From: Eonycteris spelaea
Lineage: Eukaryota; Chordata; Mammalia; Chiroptera; Pteropodidae
Length of the DNA stretch: 64,000 nucleotides
Reading direction: 5' to 3'
NCBI GenBank assembly: GCA_003508835.1
Contig: PUFA01000165.1
Location: 2,385,001-2,449,000 of the forward strand
Below the pieces are notes generated by a model. That model saw nothing but the letters and a program-made list of their open reading frames with translations. It did no database searches and was not told where the DNA came from. Shown one piece after another: positions 48,180-60,479 of this stretch (position 1 is its first letter; every line of letters begins with the position of its first letter). Both the position numbers and the translations under genes were made by a program.

Positions 48180-50370
48180 CCACTTCTCTGAGCCTGTCTA
48201 AAATGCTCCTCCCAAAGGTACTGCATTCACTGAGTGAGCTAATGTTAGCTAAGTTAAAGTGTTCAACCTACAGCTGCGCTATGGATGCCAGGTAGCCACT
48301 AAATGTAATCTGAGTTCCTACTCCAATGGCTGAATTTACTTTTTTAACTTTCAAAGCTTCTCCTTTCTCTGTGGTGGTAGAGGTATGTGGACATGCGCTC
48401 CAAATTATCTGGTATATTCCTAAATTCAAATAGTTAATTCTACTACCTTCATTAACCACTTAAGTATATCATAAATTCCATTCAACTCATTACCCCAGCA
48501 TCCAAATGACATCTGCCTGAACACTCCTCACCTTTGACAACGATGCCAAACTCCTTAGGCAGACCTAAGAATCAGTTTTTGGTCTCCATATCAGAGTCAT
48601 CCCAGATAGGAAACTGCTGTCAGTTAAAATTTGGTCTGTAGGCTGAAGGAACTGATAAACTTTTCCCAGTACTTCCTCTCATCATTTCCTCAAGCAGAAT
48701 CCAGTTCTGTGACTTACTAACCTGTAGTCATGCCCAAGTTAGGCCATCTCTGAGCTTCATTTTCCTTATTTATAAAGAATGTTTAATACATTTGCCTGTC
48801 AGCACAGTGATGAGGATTAAAATTTGTAATAGATGTAAAAAAAATAAGTGCAGTGACTGGAACATATTCCAATAAACTGAAACACAGCTGAAAAATTTGT
48901 AGTAAAAAATAGTATTAAACCATGAACATGCTAATTCTTTCCTGATGTAAGAAGGCAATTTTTATAAGCCTAAATGCAAGTTTGGACCATAACAGATTTG
49001 TCTTTTAAGCTTAGGTAATCCCTATTTAATTCAGAGAACATGACAAAGTTTTCAGGAGTGGAGAGAGAAGATAGTTTATCCTGCAATTATTTCATGAGAC
49101 ATAAAAATCCTAGCATTTTTCTCCAGGAAAAATTAATCTTCACTATAATCATTCAGTTGATAGAGCTCAAAGCCTAGCATTTGCCTGCACTGGGGTACAA
49201 TGTAATTCTATACAGGAAACCACAATGGCTGATGTTCACATTCACAGTGGAGACACAGAAAGAGACAATAATATTAACTTTGCTAAGTACAGGTGAGAAA
49301 GCCATGTCATGGATAGGTTAAGCTATAGGCATTTCCAAATACAAAAGGCTGGCTGTCACAAAATCAGCTGAGTAGGCTCTCGAAAATCAAAATGCTCAGT
49401 CTCTATCCCTAGAAATTGATTTCACTTTAGGTAAGTCTCAGGAATCGATATGTCTACACAAATTCTGCAGTTAATTCTGATGCCTGGCCATGTTTGAAAA
49501 CTAATAGTCAAACACCCCAAGATCAGCACCTGTTTTTGTAGTAGTTGGTACACGACCACACATCTATTCTTAGACCAGAACACTTTCTTCCGTGTCTGAG
49601 GAAATTCACATTCCATCCCCACCTCCAGTAAGCCTGACAAGAGCTCTGAAGAGTCCTTCCAACACGGAAATCAACATGTTGCATGAAATGGAATGGGGAA
49701 GACTACTCAGCCCTGCCAAATGGGCTATAAACCCAAAGAGACAAAAATATAGTCCAGAAATTGCCAGTGGATCTTTATAGTTACAAGACTTTATCATAAG
49801 TAAAAGGAACATACAGTCTGAATCTATAGAAATTGTCCCCAATGAGTTTGTTTTGTTAGTTAAAAGAAATTCTTAGGAGTCTTTTCAAAGTGCCTCCAAG
49901 TATATAAATCACTAAAGAGTTGGTGAATGGATACATCTTTTTTAAATGACAACATTTCAGAATGATCGGCACTTCCATTATCCTAACCCTTCCAGTCCTT
50001 CCAAAGTAATCACTCTGTAAATAGAAGCATGATTTTTTTTTAACCATGTATGGTGAAAGTACCAATAAGAAAGTATTGAAATTGAAATAAGAAAATAAGA
50101 AATTGTCAGTTGTACTTAAAGCAGCAGAGAATATAACCCATGTAAATGTGAAAGTAACAGAATTCACAGTTTGGCATCAAAAATTGATATCTTCTGGACT
50201 TTTGTCTTCATGACCCTTGGGATTTAGTGATCAAGAAAAAAAATAAAGACCTGCCAAAATTCTAGCATTTTTGGGTAGTATTACCAGCTCAGACAATAAC
50301 TACTACCAGTTTCTGGAGCAGAGAAAATAAAAATTGCTTGCAAAGTGCAGCTTGTCTTTCTCCTCTTCTT
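48180..50370. other. Unassigned intronic sequence
   Basis: No gene and no confident repeat. The 103-codon minus ORF at 49856-50167 lacks a recognisable domain. Confidence 0.45.
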
Positions 50371-50374
50371 TCCT

Positions 50375-50470
50375 TCAACAGATATTTGAATGCTTTCCAA
50401 AGGCCACGTTCTGCTAGACATGAGGGCTATCATGATGTCCAAAAGGGACAGTGCTTTTGACCTCTGGGGC
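50375..50470 (-). repeat. L2 3' fragment, minus orientation
   Basis: caacagatatttgaatgctt, tccaaaggccacgttctgct, agacatgagggctatcatga. Confidence 0.5.
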
Positions 50471-51935
50471 ACTGTATCTTTCATTATACAAAAGGAAGAA
50501 AACATTCCAAAAAGTAAGAACCACCTGTAATTTATGTTAAAATCTGAAATCTTTATTTTTCAACACCTTGACCCCATTTAGTTGATAAAATTTGGACACT
50601 CCCCATATGTATTCAAGAATAATATTCTTTAAGCTGGACCTTCAGCAGGTACCATTGAGAGTAATCTCAGTAATTGATTGATTCGATCAAAATCAAAGAA
50701 AGCCCTAATAGTACTCCCAATATATCAATATTCTTCAAAAGAGGGTACAAAAGAATGATACTTTGGGGGCACAGAAAGGAAAAAATAGAACATTTCATGT
50801 ATATATATATTTTTCATTTTTCTTTTTTTCGTACGTTATATAACGTGATATTAGTACAGCAGCACATGTATCTAATTTATAAATAAAATAAAAATACGTT
50901 GAGATTGCTTGAAAAAAATTCTTTAACTACGAGCTAAGAACAAAAATGTTTAAGAGACCTCTGTAGTATATGAACAATGGTCTTCCAGGCAATTTTCACT
51001 ACCAGATTTTTTTTAAGTTGTTTATTTTCACCACTCCCAAAGAGTTTCTCACTTCTACACACTCCAGTTAAGGAGAATGCCAATCTCTTACTAAAAAATA
51101 TTTTCAACCAAGAATATGAGGATGTCATTTCCTCATTTTATGACCACAACTGATCTCCATTTTCCACAGATACCACTATGGGTTAGCACAGTCTTAATAC
51201 TCAATTCCCTTCAAGAAATAGTCTCTGCAAGTCAGACCACCAAAAGGCTAAAAAGCAGATGAAGTTGAGGTGCCTCACATTTAAGCTTTCTGTCTTTCAT
51301 ATGAAGCTTCCTTTCACTAGACCACACTCTAGAACTCTTGCTTACCCTGCCCAACTATGGAATTCTATGCACACCTAGCTGACATGTTTTTAAAGACTCC
51401 AAAAACTCATTCACTATAAAGTGTATATAATTGATATGACATGGCATGATACCCCACCTAGAGTATTTTAAAAGAAAGAACTTCTTTAATCCAAAACTTT
51501 GACAACCTAATGACAGAATTCAGACATCATCATTAAAGTGATTGGTAGGATCTTTTTAAAGACAGAAAACCATTCTAAACTTACTCAAATAACTGCTCCA
51601 GGTATAGGATATGCTCTTGTCTTCTTGTCTAGACAACATTATAACAGGTCAGAGAAGAGTCAAAAGCCTTAGACTACCCTCACTTAACAATTACTACATG
51701 TCTAGCAATATCTATCAAATTTGCAATACTGTGTGGAAATCAAGACAGAAGTACTAACTGTGGTCTCAGGAGCAGCGAATGGGTGCACCTGTCACGGTGT
51801 AGGAGGCAGCCTTACAAATAGTAGTGATGATTTATGGGGGTCACATGTTATTCATACTTGCCCAGAATCCGGTCCTACTTCTTTGGTAAAGTACTCTGAT
51901 TTCACTTTTAACAAATAGCTTTTTCACTTTCATTT
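50471..51935. other. Unassigned AT-rich intronic sequence
   Basis: Nothing recognised. A short tatatatatatttttc tract lies near 50801. Confidence 0.45.
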
Positions 51936-51939
51936 ATGA

Positions 51940-52400
51940 GGTTATGGTGGCGCTACTAACTCCAGATACAGAAATACACTCCAGGCTTGGCCAATCAGCA
52001 TATGCATCAAATGGGCTTCTGCTCCAAGATGATCCAATAAGAGTCATGCCTTTGACAACTACTGAGGTAAAATAACCCTTTACACTAAGGTTTGGAAAGA
52101 TGGTAGAATATAGAATGTAAATATGGAACTTCCTGAGCCTATCTGGGAGGAAAAAAAAAAAAAAAGCCAAACTAGATACAACAGTAATGTGAGTTAAAAG
52201 AGTGAATGGAAAACTGAGAAGGAAGAACAAAGAAGGATTCGATATTTGGATGACAGTGAGAATCTGAATCAAACCACTCCTGATCCTTTGATAAACCTAG
52301 ATAGTAGATGTTGATTTACAAGGGCCAATCAATCTCCGTTTTTGCTTAAGCCAGTTTGATGTGTTCTGGTATACCACAGCTGGGTTTTTTGATGTCTTAG
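51940..52400 (+). repeat. Ancient interspersed repeat of uncertain family
   Basis: aggcttggccaatcagcata near 51983 and tttttgcttaagccagtttg near 52339 match the beginning and end blocks of a common mammalian repeat, possibly the same type as 12480-12860. It includes an A-run at 52151-52165. Confidence 0.45.
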
Positions 52401-52479
52401 AAAATATTAGTTATTCTGGAAAAAAAAAAAAGTGCCAAAGTTTCAGCCTAAGAGCTGCAACTCAAGTAATCTAGTATCC

Positions 52480-52870
52480 ATTTTCCTGTTTCCTCATTGT
52501 TTTGGCTGGTATTCTGCCAAATGCTATAACATTCCACAGCTTTCTAGGAGCTAGACTGGCTTCATGCCTAACTTCTGTCAATGAGATTTAAGTAGAAATG
52601 TTATATGGTACCTCCAGAAATTCTTCTTGAAGAGATACACCTTTATTTGAACCTTCTGCCATCATGTCCCCTGGAATTTGGCTGTGATGGCTGGAGCTCA
52701 AACAGCTATTTTGGACCATGAGGATGAGGCCCTGAACTTAATGATGGAGTTGAAATATACCTGGTCCTTCATGACCTGATAGCTAGTTCCATGAGGATAA
52801 AAGTTTCTACATTTTATTCATATATAGATTTTCCAGCACCTAGAAAAATATTTGGCACATAGGAGGATGA
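52480..52870 (+). repeat. Decayed LTR/MIR-age repeat with L2-like tail
   Basis: gctgtgatggctggagctca, aacagctattttggaccatg, aggatgaggccctgaactta resemble a common old mammalian repeat; ttccagcacctagaaaaata, tttggcacataggagg resembles an L2 tail. Family not resolved. Confidence 0.4.
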
Positions 52871-53384
52871 GACAAATACCTCTTCAATAGGCAAATTTGG
52901 TTTCTCTATCCTAACAAATACTTCACCTCAAAAAATTGGATAATATTGGAACCTTAGTGTTGGAAGAACTTTAGTCAAAACCATTTGCTTAAATCATCCA
53001 GTTACCCATAACACATTTTTCCAAGGAGATATGAGCTCTAAAGACTTACTGTATTTCGTTAATTCTAAGAAAAACTGTTCCTCCACATTTTAAGACTTTC
53101 CAAGTCAGAACAAATCTTATAATCAATGCATATATTCTAGAGAGTTTTCCCGTTCCAAACAATTGCCTTATAATCGACAGTGAATATGACACAGGAAAAA
53201 CATTTGACAGACAAATACTGTAGCATTGAACTATATGTGGCCCCTCAAAAGCTGAAATTATATAGTTCAGGTAATTCAGAAATCTTGGCATTAGAGAAAT
53301 CCATCAATCAAAAAGCAGAGAAAGAAACATCAATTCACTCAGTATGTTAAATGAAAATCTATAGAACATAACAGAAAAAAGCAG

Positions 53385-53605
53385 AAGCGCTGGAGCCAGT
53401 ATACCTAGGTTGAAAGCCTGGCCCTATCATTTTTCAGCTATATGACTTGGGCAGGATTTTCCATTTGCCCAAATCTCAATTTTCTCATCTGAAAAATGGA
53501 GGTAAAACAAAAGTACCTTTGTCATTGAGGAATTATGAGAATCAAATGTGTTAACATAGGTAAGATACTGGGAATGGTGGTCAACACACCATGTAGACAA
53601 GTAAA
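53385..53605 (+). repeat. MIR SINE, plus orientation
   Basis: gctggagccagtatacctag, gttgaaagcctggccctatc, agctatatgacttgggcagg, ctcatctgaaaaatggaggt. Confidence 0.75.
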
Positions 53606-53609
53606 AGTT

Positions 53610-55400
53610 AGGCAATGAATTCTTCTCTGCTATGTTTTAAATTCTGCATTGGCATCATCTGAGCATCTTACCATCTCAAAACTAGTGAAAACTGACAAGT
53701 TATTTTCTAGGAAGCCAAAACTCTTAGAATGTTGCTGTTTATGCTATGGTTCCTTTGCTTTCCTAGAGGAAAATATAAAAGAAACAATTAATTCACAGTG
53801 TGTGCCTTCCCTAAAAGAACAAGCACAAAGCAGTTAATGGGCAACAGCTCAGTGAACAAGTTTTGTCAAAGATATGTGATAAGAATTTCATTCTGAGAAA
53901 TGATAGGGAAGCATGCTCCTATGGCAAGTATTTGTTATCCACAACAAAAAATTCAAAATAATTTAGCAAAAGTAGTTGAAATTAAGAATTAATTTGGGTG
54001 TACATTCAAGGGTGACATCACCACTGTACTTATGCTGCATCAGAATATGTTTTAGCCACACAACATCCATTAATTTGCTTAAAATTAATATTTTAAAAAT
54101 TATTAGGTTATAGAGGACATTCTTATGGTGTATGAATCACAAGGAATGGTTACTACCTCCCTAACTATTATCTGATTTACAAAGTAAAAATTTATAACAT
54201 TTCTAGCATAATGACATTTTAAATACATAATTATATATACTTTGTTCATGAAAATGCTCTATCATTTTAGAGAGATAAGTAAACTGTTAATGAAATACAG
54301 AATGAAAAACATATTTTCATTGAGCAAACTCAATACAGCAAAAACAACACAAGAAATTAGAAACCATTTTAAAAGCTTCTATAAGACCTTTTAAAGATGT
54401 GTCTATTGAACATTATGAACTTTAACCACACTTAAACTAAGAATTTTATTTTTTTAAGAATCAAATTCTCAAAATAGTTCTGCTACATTTAGTATTTTTC
54501 CATTATTCTTGCCGTCTTTAAACACACCTTCACAAGCTGCTGAACATAATGCATTTCTGACTTAATCAGAACCTCTCTCATGACCCAGGAACGTTCAGTA
54601 AATAATTATTAAGCTCCAGAGGTGGCTTTTGCATAGGGTGATTTGCTTGAATGCCTATTCACTTAGGGACACAGCTTTCAGCATTGTTTTCAAATCTTAT
54701 CACCTAACATTAAAAGTAAATGTTAAAGAATGTAGGGAGAGTTATCATCCATTTGTAATTCTCCATTTTAGTATTTCTTTGAAACTGACAGTTTTAAACA
54801 TATTCTACATTTACATGTCGGGCAGATGATTCTGATGTTTGGATGGTTTTTTTTTCCTCTCAAAGGGAGGGGAAAAAATCAATACACAGAAATGGAAAGG
54901 AGATTTTATTAATGCTACTGCTACTATTCCACAGTCAAGAAAAAATAGGAGAGAGCAAAAATCCAAAGTGTCTGCAATGGGGCAGTTTTAACAAATGTTA
55001 CTATTAGGCATACTCTTTTTCCTGAAGAAAATCCTTTTTTAATTCATAACAAAGCTATACTGCAGTCTAACTTGTAATCTTAAATCAAGCTCTATTCTCA
55101 GATTTTTTAAGCAGTAATTTTTTGGCATTATTAATTTAAGCCCAACATTCAATTTTAAACAAAAAGGCAAATCTAAAGGGCTAGCTTTTGATTCCCCCCA
55201 CAAATTAGTTGTTTTCCTTGTCTTATCTACCTCCTAGAGGTTACATACAGCTCAAGCTAATTAAAGCCACAGTCACAAAGTAACAGTTCCAGTATTTTTA
55301 CCTCCCAATAAAACCTTCCCTTTCGCTGTCCTCCCCCTTAAAAGAAAAATCACTCCTGTTAAGTGGTCCCGGGATTATTTCCAGAATAAAACTTCACTTA
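53610..55400. other. Unassigned intronic sequence, becoming less AT-rich toward exon 1H
   Basis: No repeat or gene recognised. The last 200 bp next to exon 1H hold a TAATTA core (55258-55263) and a GGATTA OTX-type motif (55372-55377) just downstream of the 1H donor. Confidence 0.45.
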
Positions 55401-55401
55401 C

Positions 55402-55457
55402 AGATATAAGCTTTCAAAGGCGCAGGGCATGAACATCTGAACTCTGAGCGCCTCCAT
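55402..55457 (-). CDS. MITF: MITF exon 1H coding part (first exon of MITF-H)
   Basis: On the minus strand an ATG at 55457 opens MEALRVQMFMPCAFESLY followed by a split codon CT, then a consensus donor gtaagtgaag beginning at 55401. Joining CT to the first base of exon 1B (C) makes a Leu codon and continues in frame into NSEEHPGASK. The product is the recognised MITF-H N-terminus (recalled human form MEALRVQMFMPCSFESLYL), with Ser to Ala at residue 13. The exon is 11.4 kb upstream of exon 1B. MITF-H is a widely expressed isoform, first noted in heart, that keeps the Rag-binding B1b domain. The purine-rich leader (ggaaaaaag) sits directly before the ATG. The 5' end of the exon cannot be placed from sequence alone. 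Confidence 0.93.
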
Positions 55458-55770
55458 CTTTTTTCCTTTAAGGTGTTCTGCAAGCCCTTGGCGAAGAGTG
55501 AAAGTCAAAGTTAGTTCTGGCACTGGCTATGTCACTAGGGGTGGCTCCTGATAAGGCCCTGGAAACTCCAATCCAAACACAGCTCCTGCTAGAAAGGTGC
55601 CTGGTGTCTGTCTGCAATAGCAGACCTGTTTAATCCAGTACCTACTGTACCTGCAGGACAAAAATGCTGCCTCACACTGCAAAGGGGGCTACGCAAGGAC
55701 CCAGGCTCGGCCAGGAACCAACCAGCAGCCAGACGAGCACCTTGGGATGCTTACTTAGCCCTCCTGAGTG
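55458..55770 (-). promoter_or_regulatory. Putative MITF-H 5' UTR and promoter region
   Basis: Repeat-free sequence directly upstream of the MITF-H start codon. It is richer in G+C and CpG than its surroundings (CpGs near 55491, 55692, 55708, 55732 and 55778). A TGATAAGG GATA-type motif lies at 55549-55556, about 92 bases upstream of the ATG, and a TAATCC OTX-type motif at 55631-55636. No convincing TATA box is visible. Placement is by position relative to exon 1H; the transcription start is not determined. Confidence 0.5.
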
Positions 55771-56610
55771 CAGGTACCGGGTGAGGCTTGCAGCGGCTGT
55801 TTGTTATTAGAGAACTTGAAAGGAGAGGTAATTTCACATACCAGTGAATTTTTAACACTTGACAAGAGTTGCAGAATTAAGGAGAGTTGTGGGGTTGCTT
55901 GTGCCCCTTCTCAGTTAGGGAGATCTTGGGCATCAGCTCATCACATACCTCTAGCTGCTTTGCATCTGTTAACAGGCATTTTTGGAACTAGAGCCTGATA
56001 AATGAACATGCTTTCCTGCTGACAGGCTAGAGATCCAGACAGCATTTCTTACCCTCAGACCCCAAGAATATAAGAAAGGCTGTCCTTGACCAGTCCTGGT
56101 GAGAGTCAAACACAAGCTGCTTCTAATTGTGGGTACCATCTTTTAGGACATACAAAGCATTAGGCTGTAAACCAGTGCCTTCATAGACTGTGATCCAATT
56201 AAATTCTGAACACACTAGTATACAAGGAAAAAAAAATACATGTTCTTAAAAGACACTTTAAAATTCCAACATAACCACATCAATATTATCAAATATTGAT
56301 GCACCTCCTACAGACTCAGCACACCGAAGATGTCCCACAGTGTTATGAAAATATGTATCTTTCTCTCTACATACAATCTAAAGGTCAGGACAAAGACATC
56401 TGACATTGACAAGCCATGTACCCTGAGCAAATTACTTTTCCTCTCTGTGCCTAAGAGTCTCCCAAGTAAATGGTTGGAAAACAATGCAACCTCTATAAGC
56501 TATAATCAGCCTCGAATGCTATAATATAATGAAATGATCTCATTTTAAGATTCCCTTTAATAAAAGGAAACATCCAATAGGAAGTCTCAGATAAGCTAGT
56601 TCTGGCTCTT
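55771..56610. other. Unassigned sequence upstream of the 1H promoter region
   Basis: No repeat confidently assigned. The 76-codon plus ORF (55768-55998) lacks a recognisable domain. Confidence 0.4.
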
Positions 56611-56614
56611 TTTA

Positions 56615-57255
56615 TTCTTTGTTTATTTTTCATTCATTTATTCATTCATTCATTTGTTTAATACATACTTATGGAATACCTACTATGTGCCAGACACTGT
56701 ATAAATTCTGAGAGTTTACAGTCTACTGTGACACAAATATCAAACAATCACTCATATATAATAATAATACATGTAATCACTGCTACAGCAAGCTGGAAAA
56801 GCTTAAAATGTAAGGGCTAAAAAAAGCTTCCCTTAAGGCACGGACATATGGGCTGAGATCTGAGTTGGGGAGCAGTGGAGGGGGTACAGCAGGGGCACAG
56901 AAGAAGAGTCTTTTGAGCAGTGTAACAACATTTGCAAGGACCCTGGTGTGGGAAGTTAGAAGGAAGATCCATTGCGGCTAGAAGACAGAAAATGATGGGA
57001 AAGTGCGGCATCCATGAAATCAAAGCATCAACCAAGGCCAGACTATGCAGATCTGGTAGGCCATGGAAAGGTAGCTGATTTTCATCCAATACGAGCAGGA
57101 ACTATTGGGAACTTGTAAGCAGGAGAGCAACGGGCTCAGATTTGAATTTTTAGAAAGGTCCCTCTGGCTGCTATATGGAGAACCAACTGGAGAAGGCAAG
57201 ACTGGCTATGGATAGATACTGCAAGGTCCTGGTAGGAGGCAATGATAGCTCATGG
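56615..57255 (-). repeat. Long L2 fragment, minus orientation
   Basis: Begins with the tail cattcattcattcatttgtt, then atacctactatgtgccagac and actgtataaattctgagagt, and continues into ccctggtgtgggaagttaga, gatctggtaggccatggaaa and tttttagaaaggtccctctg, which is antisense L2. The 90-codon minus ORF (56817-57089) is a repeat reading. Confidence 0.75.
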
Positions 57256-57519
57256 ATGGGGATAGGGCAATGAGGGGGGAAGGGGGAGAGAAGGGGTGGA
57301 GAAAAGTAGACAGACTAATGGAAAAATTAAAGACCAATATGTAAAAAGAATAAAAGTGAAGTGAGGAATCTAGGTCCCTGATACAGTAACTGTATTCATT
57401 ACCAACAGTTATTGACTACTTCCTACATGCCAGATGTCCTGCTGCTACCAGTAAAAGGATGGCTAAGGTGCTACAGTACTCCCTTTGTCAACTAACCGCA
57501 CCTCCCTTCTTCCACTAGC

Positions 57520-57775
57520 ACAGAATAGCATAAAAATTAACAATATAGGTTCTGGTATTAACTTGTCCAGATTGAAATCCCACCACTTACTAATTCTGCA
57601 GCCTATGCAAATTACTAAACTTTCTATGGAACCATTTCTTCACCTGAGAAAGGGGAAATGCTAAGTGGCTACCACACAGATTACTGTGAAAGATGGAGGA
57701 GCTATATGTAATGTGTCTTTAGCATAGTCTGACACATAATAAAGCTCTCAACTGAAAAATAGCTCTTATGTTTAT
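57520..57775 (+). repeat. MIR SINE, plus orientation
   Basis: acttgtccagattgaaatcc, caccacttactaattctgca, tctttagcatagtctgacac, ataataaagctctcaact. Confidence 0.7.
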
Positions 57776-57779
57776 GACA

Positions 57780-59870
57780 TGGTTAGGCCTGTTATCCTGG
57801 ATTCACATTGACCAGAAATAGAGAAAGTAAAAGATCAAGGAAAATAGGGCAGAAAATTACCAGACCTTTAAGAGATTATGTTTGAAAACACCGAGCTAGA
57901 CTCCCTCTCATCTTGGGCACTATTTGTAACTGCATTAAGTTACAAGGTACTCAGGTACATTTTAGAATTGAAACCCTGATTTATTACATGCTTACACACA
58001 GAAAAATCTGTACCCTCCATGGGCTCTCAAATGTTGACCATGAAACAATGATATCAATTCCAGCCTTTCCAGGAGAGGACACAGTATGGTGCCAAATGCT
58101 CCCCTGGCATGTTCAGACAATGACATCACCTGACTTTTTTATCCTGAACAATCCAACACCCGAAGAAAGCCATTGACCATTTATATAAGTGTTTAAATAA
58201 AATTACTTTTAAGGGGCATGTGTTCAACTTATTAATGGTATTTTAGAAAGTTCTATATTATACCAGTGCTCTTCAAGAATCTTCTTGGACAAGCAATGAA
58301 ATCCTTACTAGCAAATGGAATAAAGCTTGACTTAAATGTGCACATCTGTCTCTATCTATAAAATTCATGAAATATTACATACTTTTCCCCAATACTAACA
58401 TACTGGTCCTCAAGCAGTCACCCTATTATTCAATGAATGTCTTCTGAGCAGCAGGAACATGGTAAACCATGTCTGATTTACCATGTATCCCTAGAACCTA
58501 ACAGAACAGTCCATGTTGATATTCAATAAATACCTTTAAAACGAATTTATCTATAATATGTGAGCAATTCCCCTGTGCACATTTGTACTAATTAGATGTG
58601 CATCCCAAGTGCATATAGAATATATGCGTATGTATACCCCCTCACACACACACCTACATATACAAACCCTAAATTTAAACACAAACTAAGATATGATAAT
58701 GGAGAAAAGGAAAAGGTAATATTTTAAAAAGTAAAACATTGAATGCAAAATAAAATTACCTGTACTCTAATGCATTTCAAATTTTATTTACTACCCCTCG
58801 CCCCAATTTCCAGCAAATCGACTGCAGTCATCAAAATTCTTACTGACCTTTTCACAGATGACCTTGACTAAAATGGAACTTAAAACTATCAACATCCAAG
58901 AGAGAGCTGACTTGTTCTTTGGATACTAAATTTGGGCCTTGGAATCTTTTTGGAAGGGAAAATTCAATCACTATGTTGAACAGGTTAGAGAAGAGATAAG
59001 ACGTTTTACCTGTTATCCTGTCCAAAACTCAGCTTGAAGAAAAGCAGAACCTGCTTTATCACAGTCAGAATTCTTCTTATTCTACTTGGGTGTCAAATGT
59101 TTTATTGTCCACAAAGAACACAATTTTCTTATGTGTTCTCTTCTGATAGCCATTGCTCTTTTCAGTAACCACACACTTTCATCTCCAGCCTCATGGTAGC
59201 TAATAAGGGCTTATCATGTGCCCAGCACTGTAGTGTCCCACAAACTAGCTCCTCCACACCACTAAGGAAACATCTACCCAGTCTGCACATGTTTCCTACG
59301 ACCCCGGCCAATGATTCCAAACCTGTATTCCTATCAGAAGCTCCTGGGGACCCTTCTCCACATTCCACTCCCTTAAAATCAACTCAGGAGCATTTAAAAG
59401 CACAAATGTCATAAATTTTTCCCCAAACAACTGAATGAAACTCTCCAGGGGTATGGTTTGGAATTCTGTATATTTTTTAAGATTCTTATAAAAGTCTGAT
59501 GTAAAGTCAGGCCTGGGAACCAGTAACATATAACATATTATAATGTATATAACTATATATAACATATTCTATGCAAATTACCTCCCTAAGAGTGGTAGGA
59601 AAACACCCAAGAATGTAAGCTCCCTTTATTTGTTGAATAAAGAAGGCTTTTACTTGTACAATTTAATTCTTTAAACTGCCCACTTGGAATTACTGTGGAT
59701 ATGCTTTGAATGTTCATTGAAAGCTTTAGTATCAGGTAATTAATAGTACCATTACAGTGGTTATAAAACTTAAAGAGTACTCTCCAGAGTAACAACACAT
59801 CCCCTCCTCTTTCCACATGCCATTAAGCTAATAGTCAAAAGAAAGTAAGATGCCACCGAAAGGCCCTGAA
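57780..59870. other. Unassigned sequence with a small L2-like tail
   Basis: Mostly unassigned. 58457-58545 looks like an L2 3' end (cctagaacctaacagaacag, attcaataaatacctt) and holds nested inverted repeats reported separately. Minor TATG/CACA low complexity lies near 58620-58660. Confidence 0.45.
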
Positions 59871-59875
59871 ACTCA

Positions 59876-59995
59876 AACATTTATTGATTCACTCAGCATG
59901 TGAGACACTGTTCTCAGTGCTGTGGGGAAGACAAAAATGAAGATGCAAGAGGGTTAGCTTTTCAGGGGCTCACCCAGAGAAACCTAAAACTCACA
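59876..59995 (-). repeat. L2 3' end, minus orientation
   Basis: catttattgattcactcagc, gacactgttctcagtgctgt, ggggaagacaaaaatgaaga. Confidence 0.65.
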
Positions 59996-60234
59996 AACAC
60001 ATGCCAATCATCTATGGTAAAAGTTGGGAGGGAGGACAGAATGCCTGCTCTAAAACCCATACATGGCCCAGGCTTTTCTTTATCTTTCAGATGAGGTTTT
60101 ATATTTCTTCCCCAGGGAAGTCTAAAGTAGAAACACCTACTTCTGTTTTTTTGCTCTCTCAGTATATGTTTGTTTTGTTTCTTTTATAGCACTCAATCCA
60201 ATTTGTAATCATTTCATTTAAGTATCTTTTATCC

Positions 60235-60310
60235 TTGAGGCCAGGCAGAATCCTTTGTATTTATTTTTTCTCAGTGCCTGGCATATAGTAAGTACTCAAT
60301 AAATATTTTC
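60235..60310 (+). repeat. L2 3' tail, plus orientation
   Basis: ctcagtgcctggcatatagt, aagtactcaataaatatttt; the GGAA array starts right after it. Confidence 0.65.
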
Positions 60311-60440
60311 AGGAAGGAAGGAAGGAAGGAGGAAGGAAGGAAGGAAGGAAGGAAGGAAGGAAGGAAGGAAGGAGGAAAGGAAGGAAGGAAGGAAGGAGGA
60401 AGGAAGGAAGGGGAAGGAAGGAGGAAGGGAGGGAAGGATG
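60311..60440 (+). repeat. Interrupted GGAA microsatellite
   Basis: About 130 bp of ggaa units with gga and gggaa interruptions, grown on an L2 tail. The 65-codon minus ORF over it is low complexity. Confidence 0.95.
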
Positions 60441-60479
60441 AAGGAATGAAGGCAAGGGAGAGTAACAAAATAGTAAAGG

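Larger units (their letters stand above)
43970..55401 (-). other. MITF: MITF intron between exon 1H and exon 1B
   Basis: Bounded by the 1H donor (gtaagt at 55401) and the 1B acceptor (cag ending at 43970). The non-coding exon 1D is known from other mammals to lie between 1H and 1B, but I cannot place it from sequence alone; the candidate segments near 47.0 and 48.1 kb are listed. Otherwise it contains MIR, L1 and L2 fragments and AT-rich unique DNA. Confidence 0.85.

Noticed and set aside
52480..52760. Possible endogenous LTR element
   Set aside because: Resemblance to an old LTR-age repeat is partial and no paired LTR, primer-binding site or internal gene is visible.
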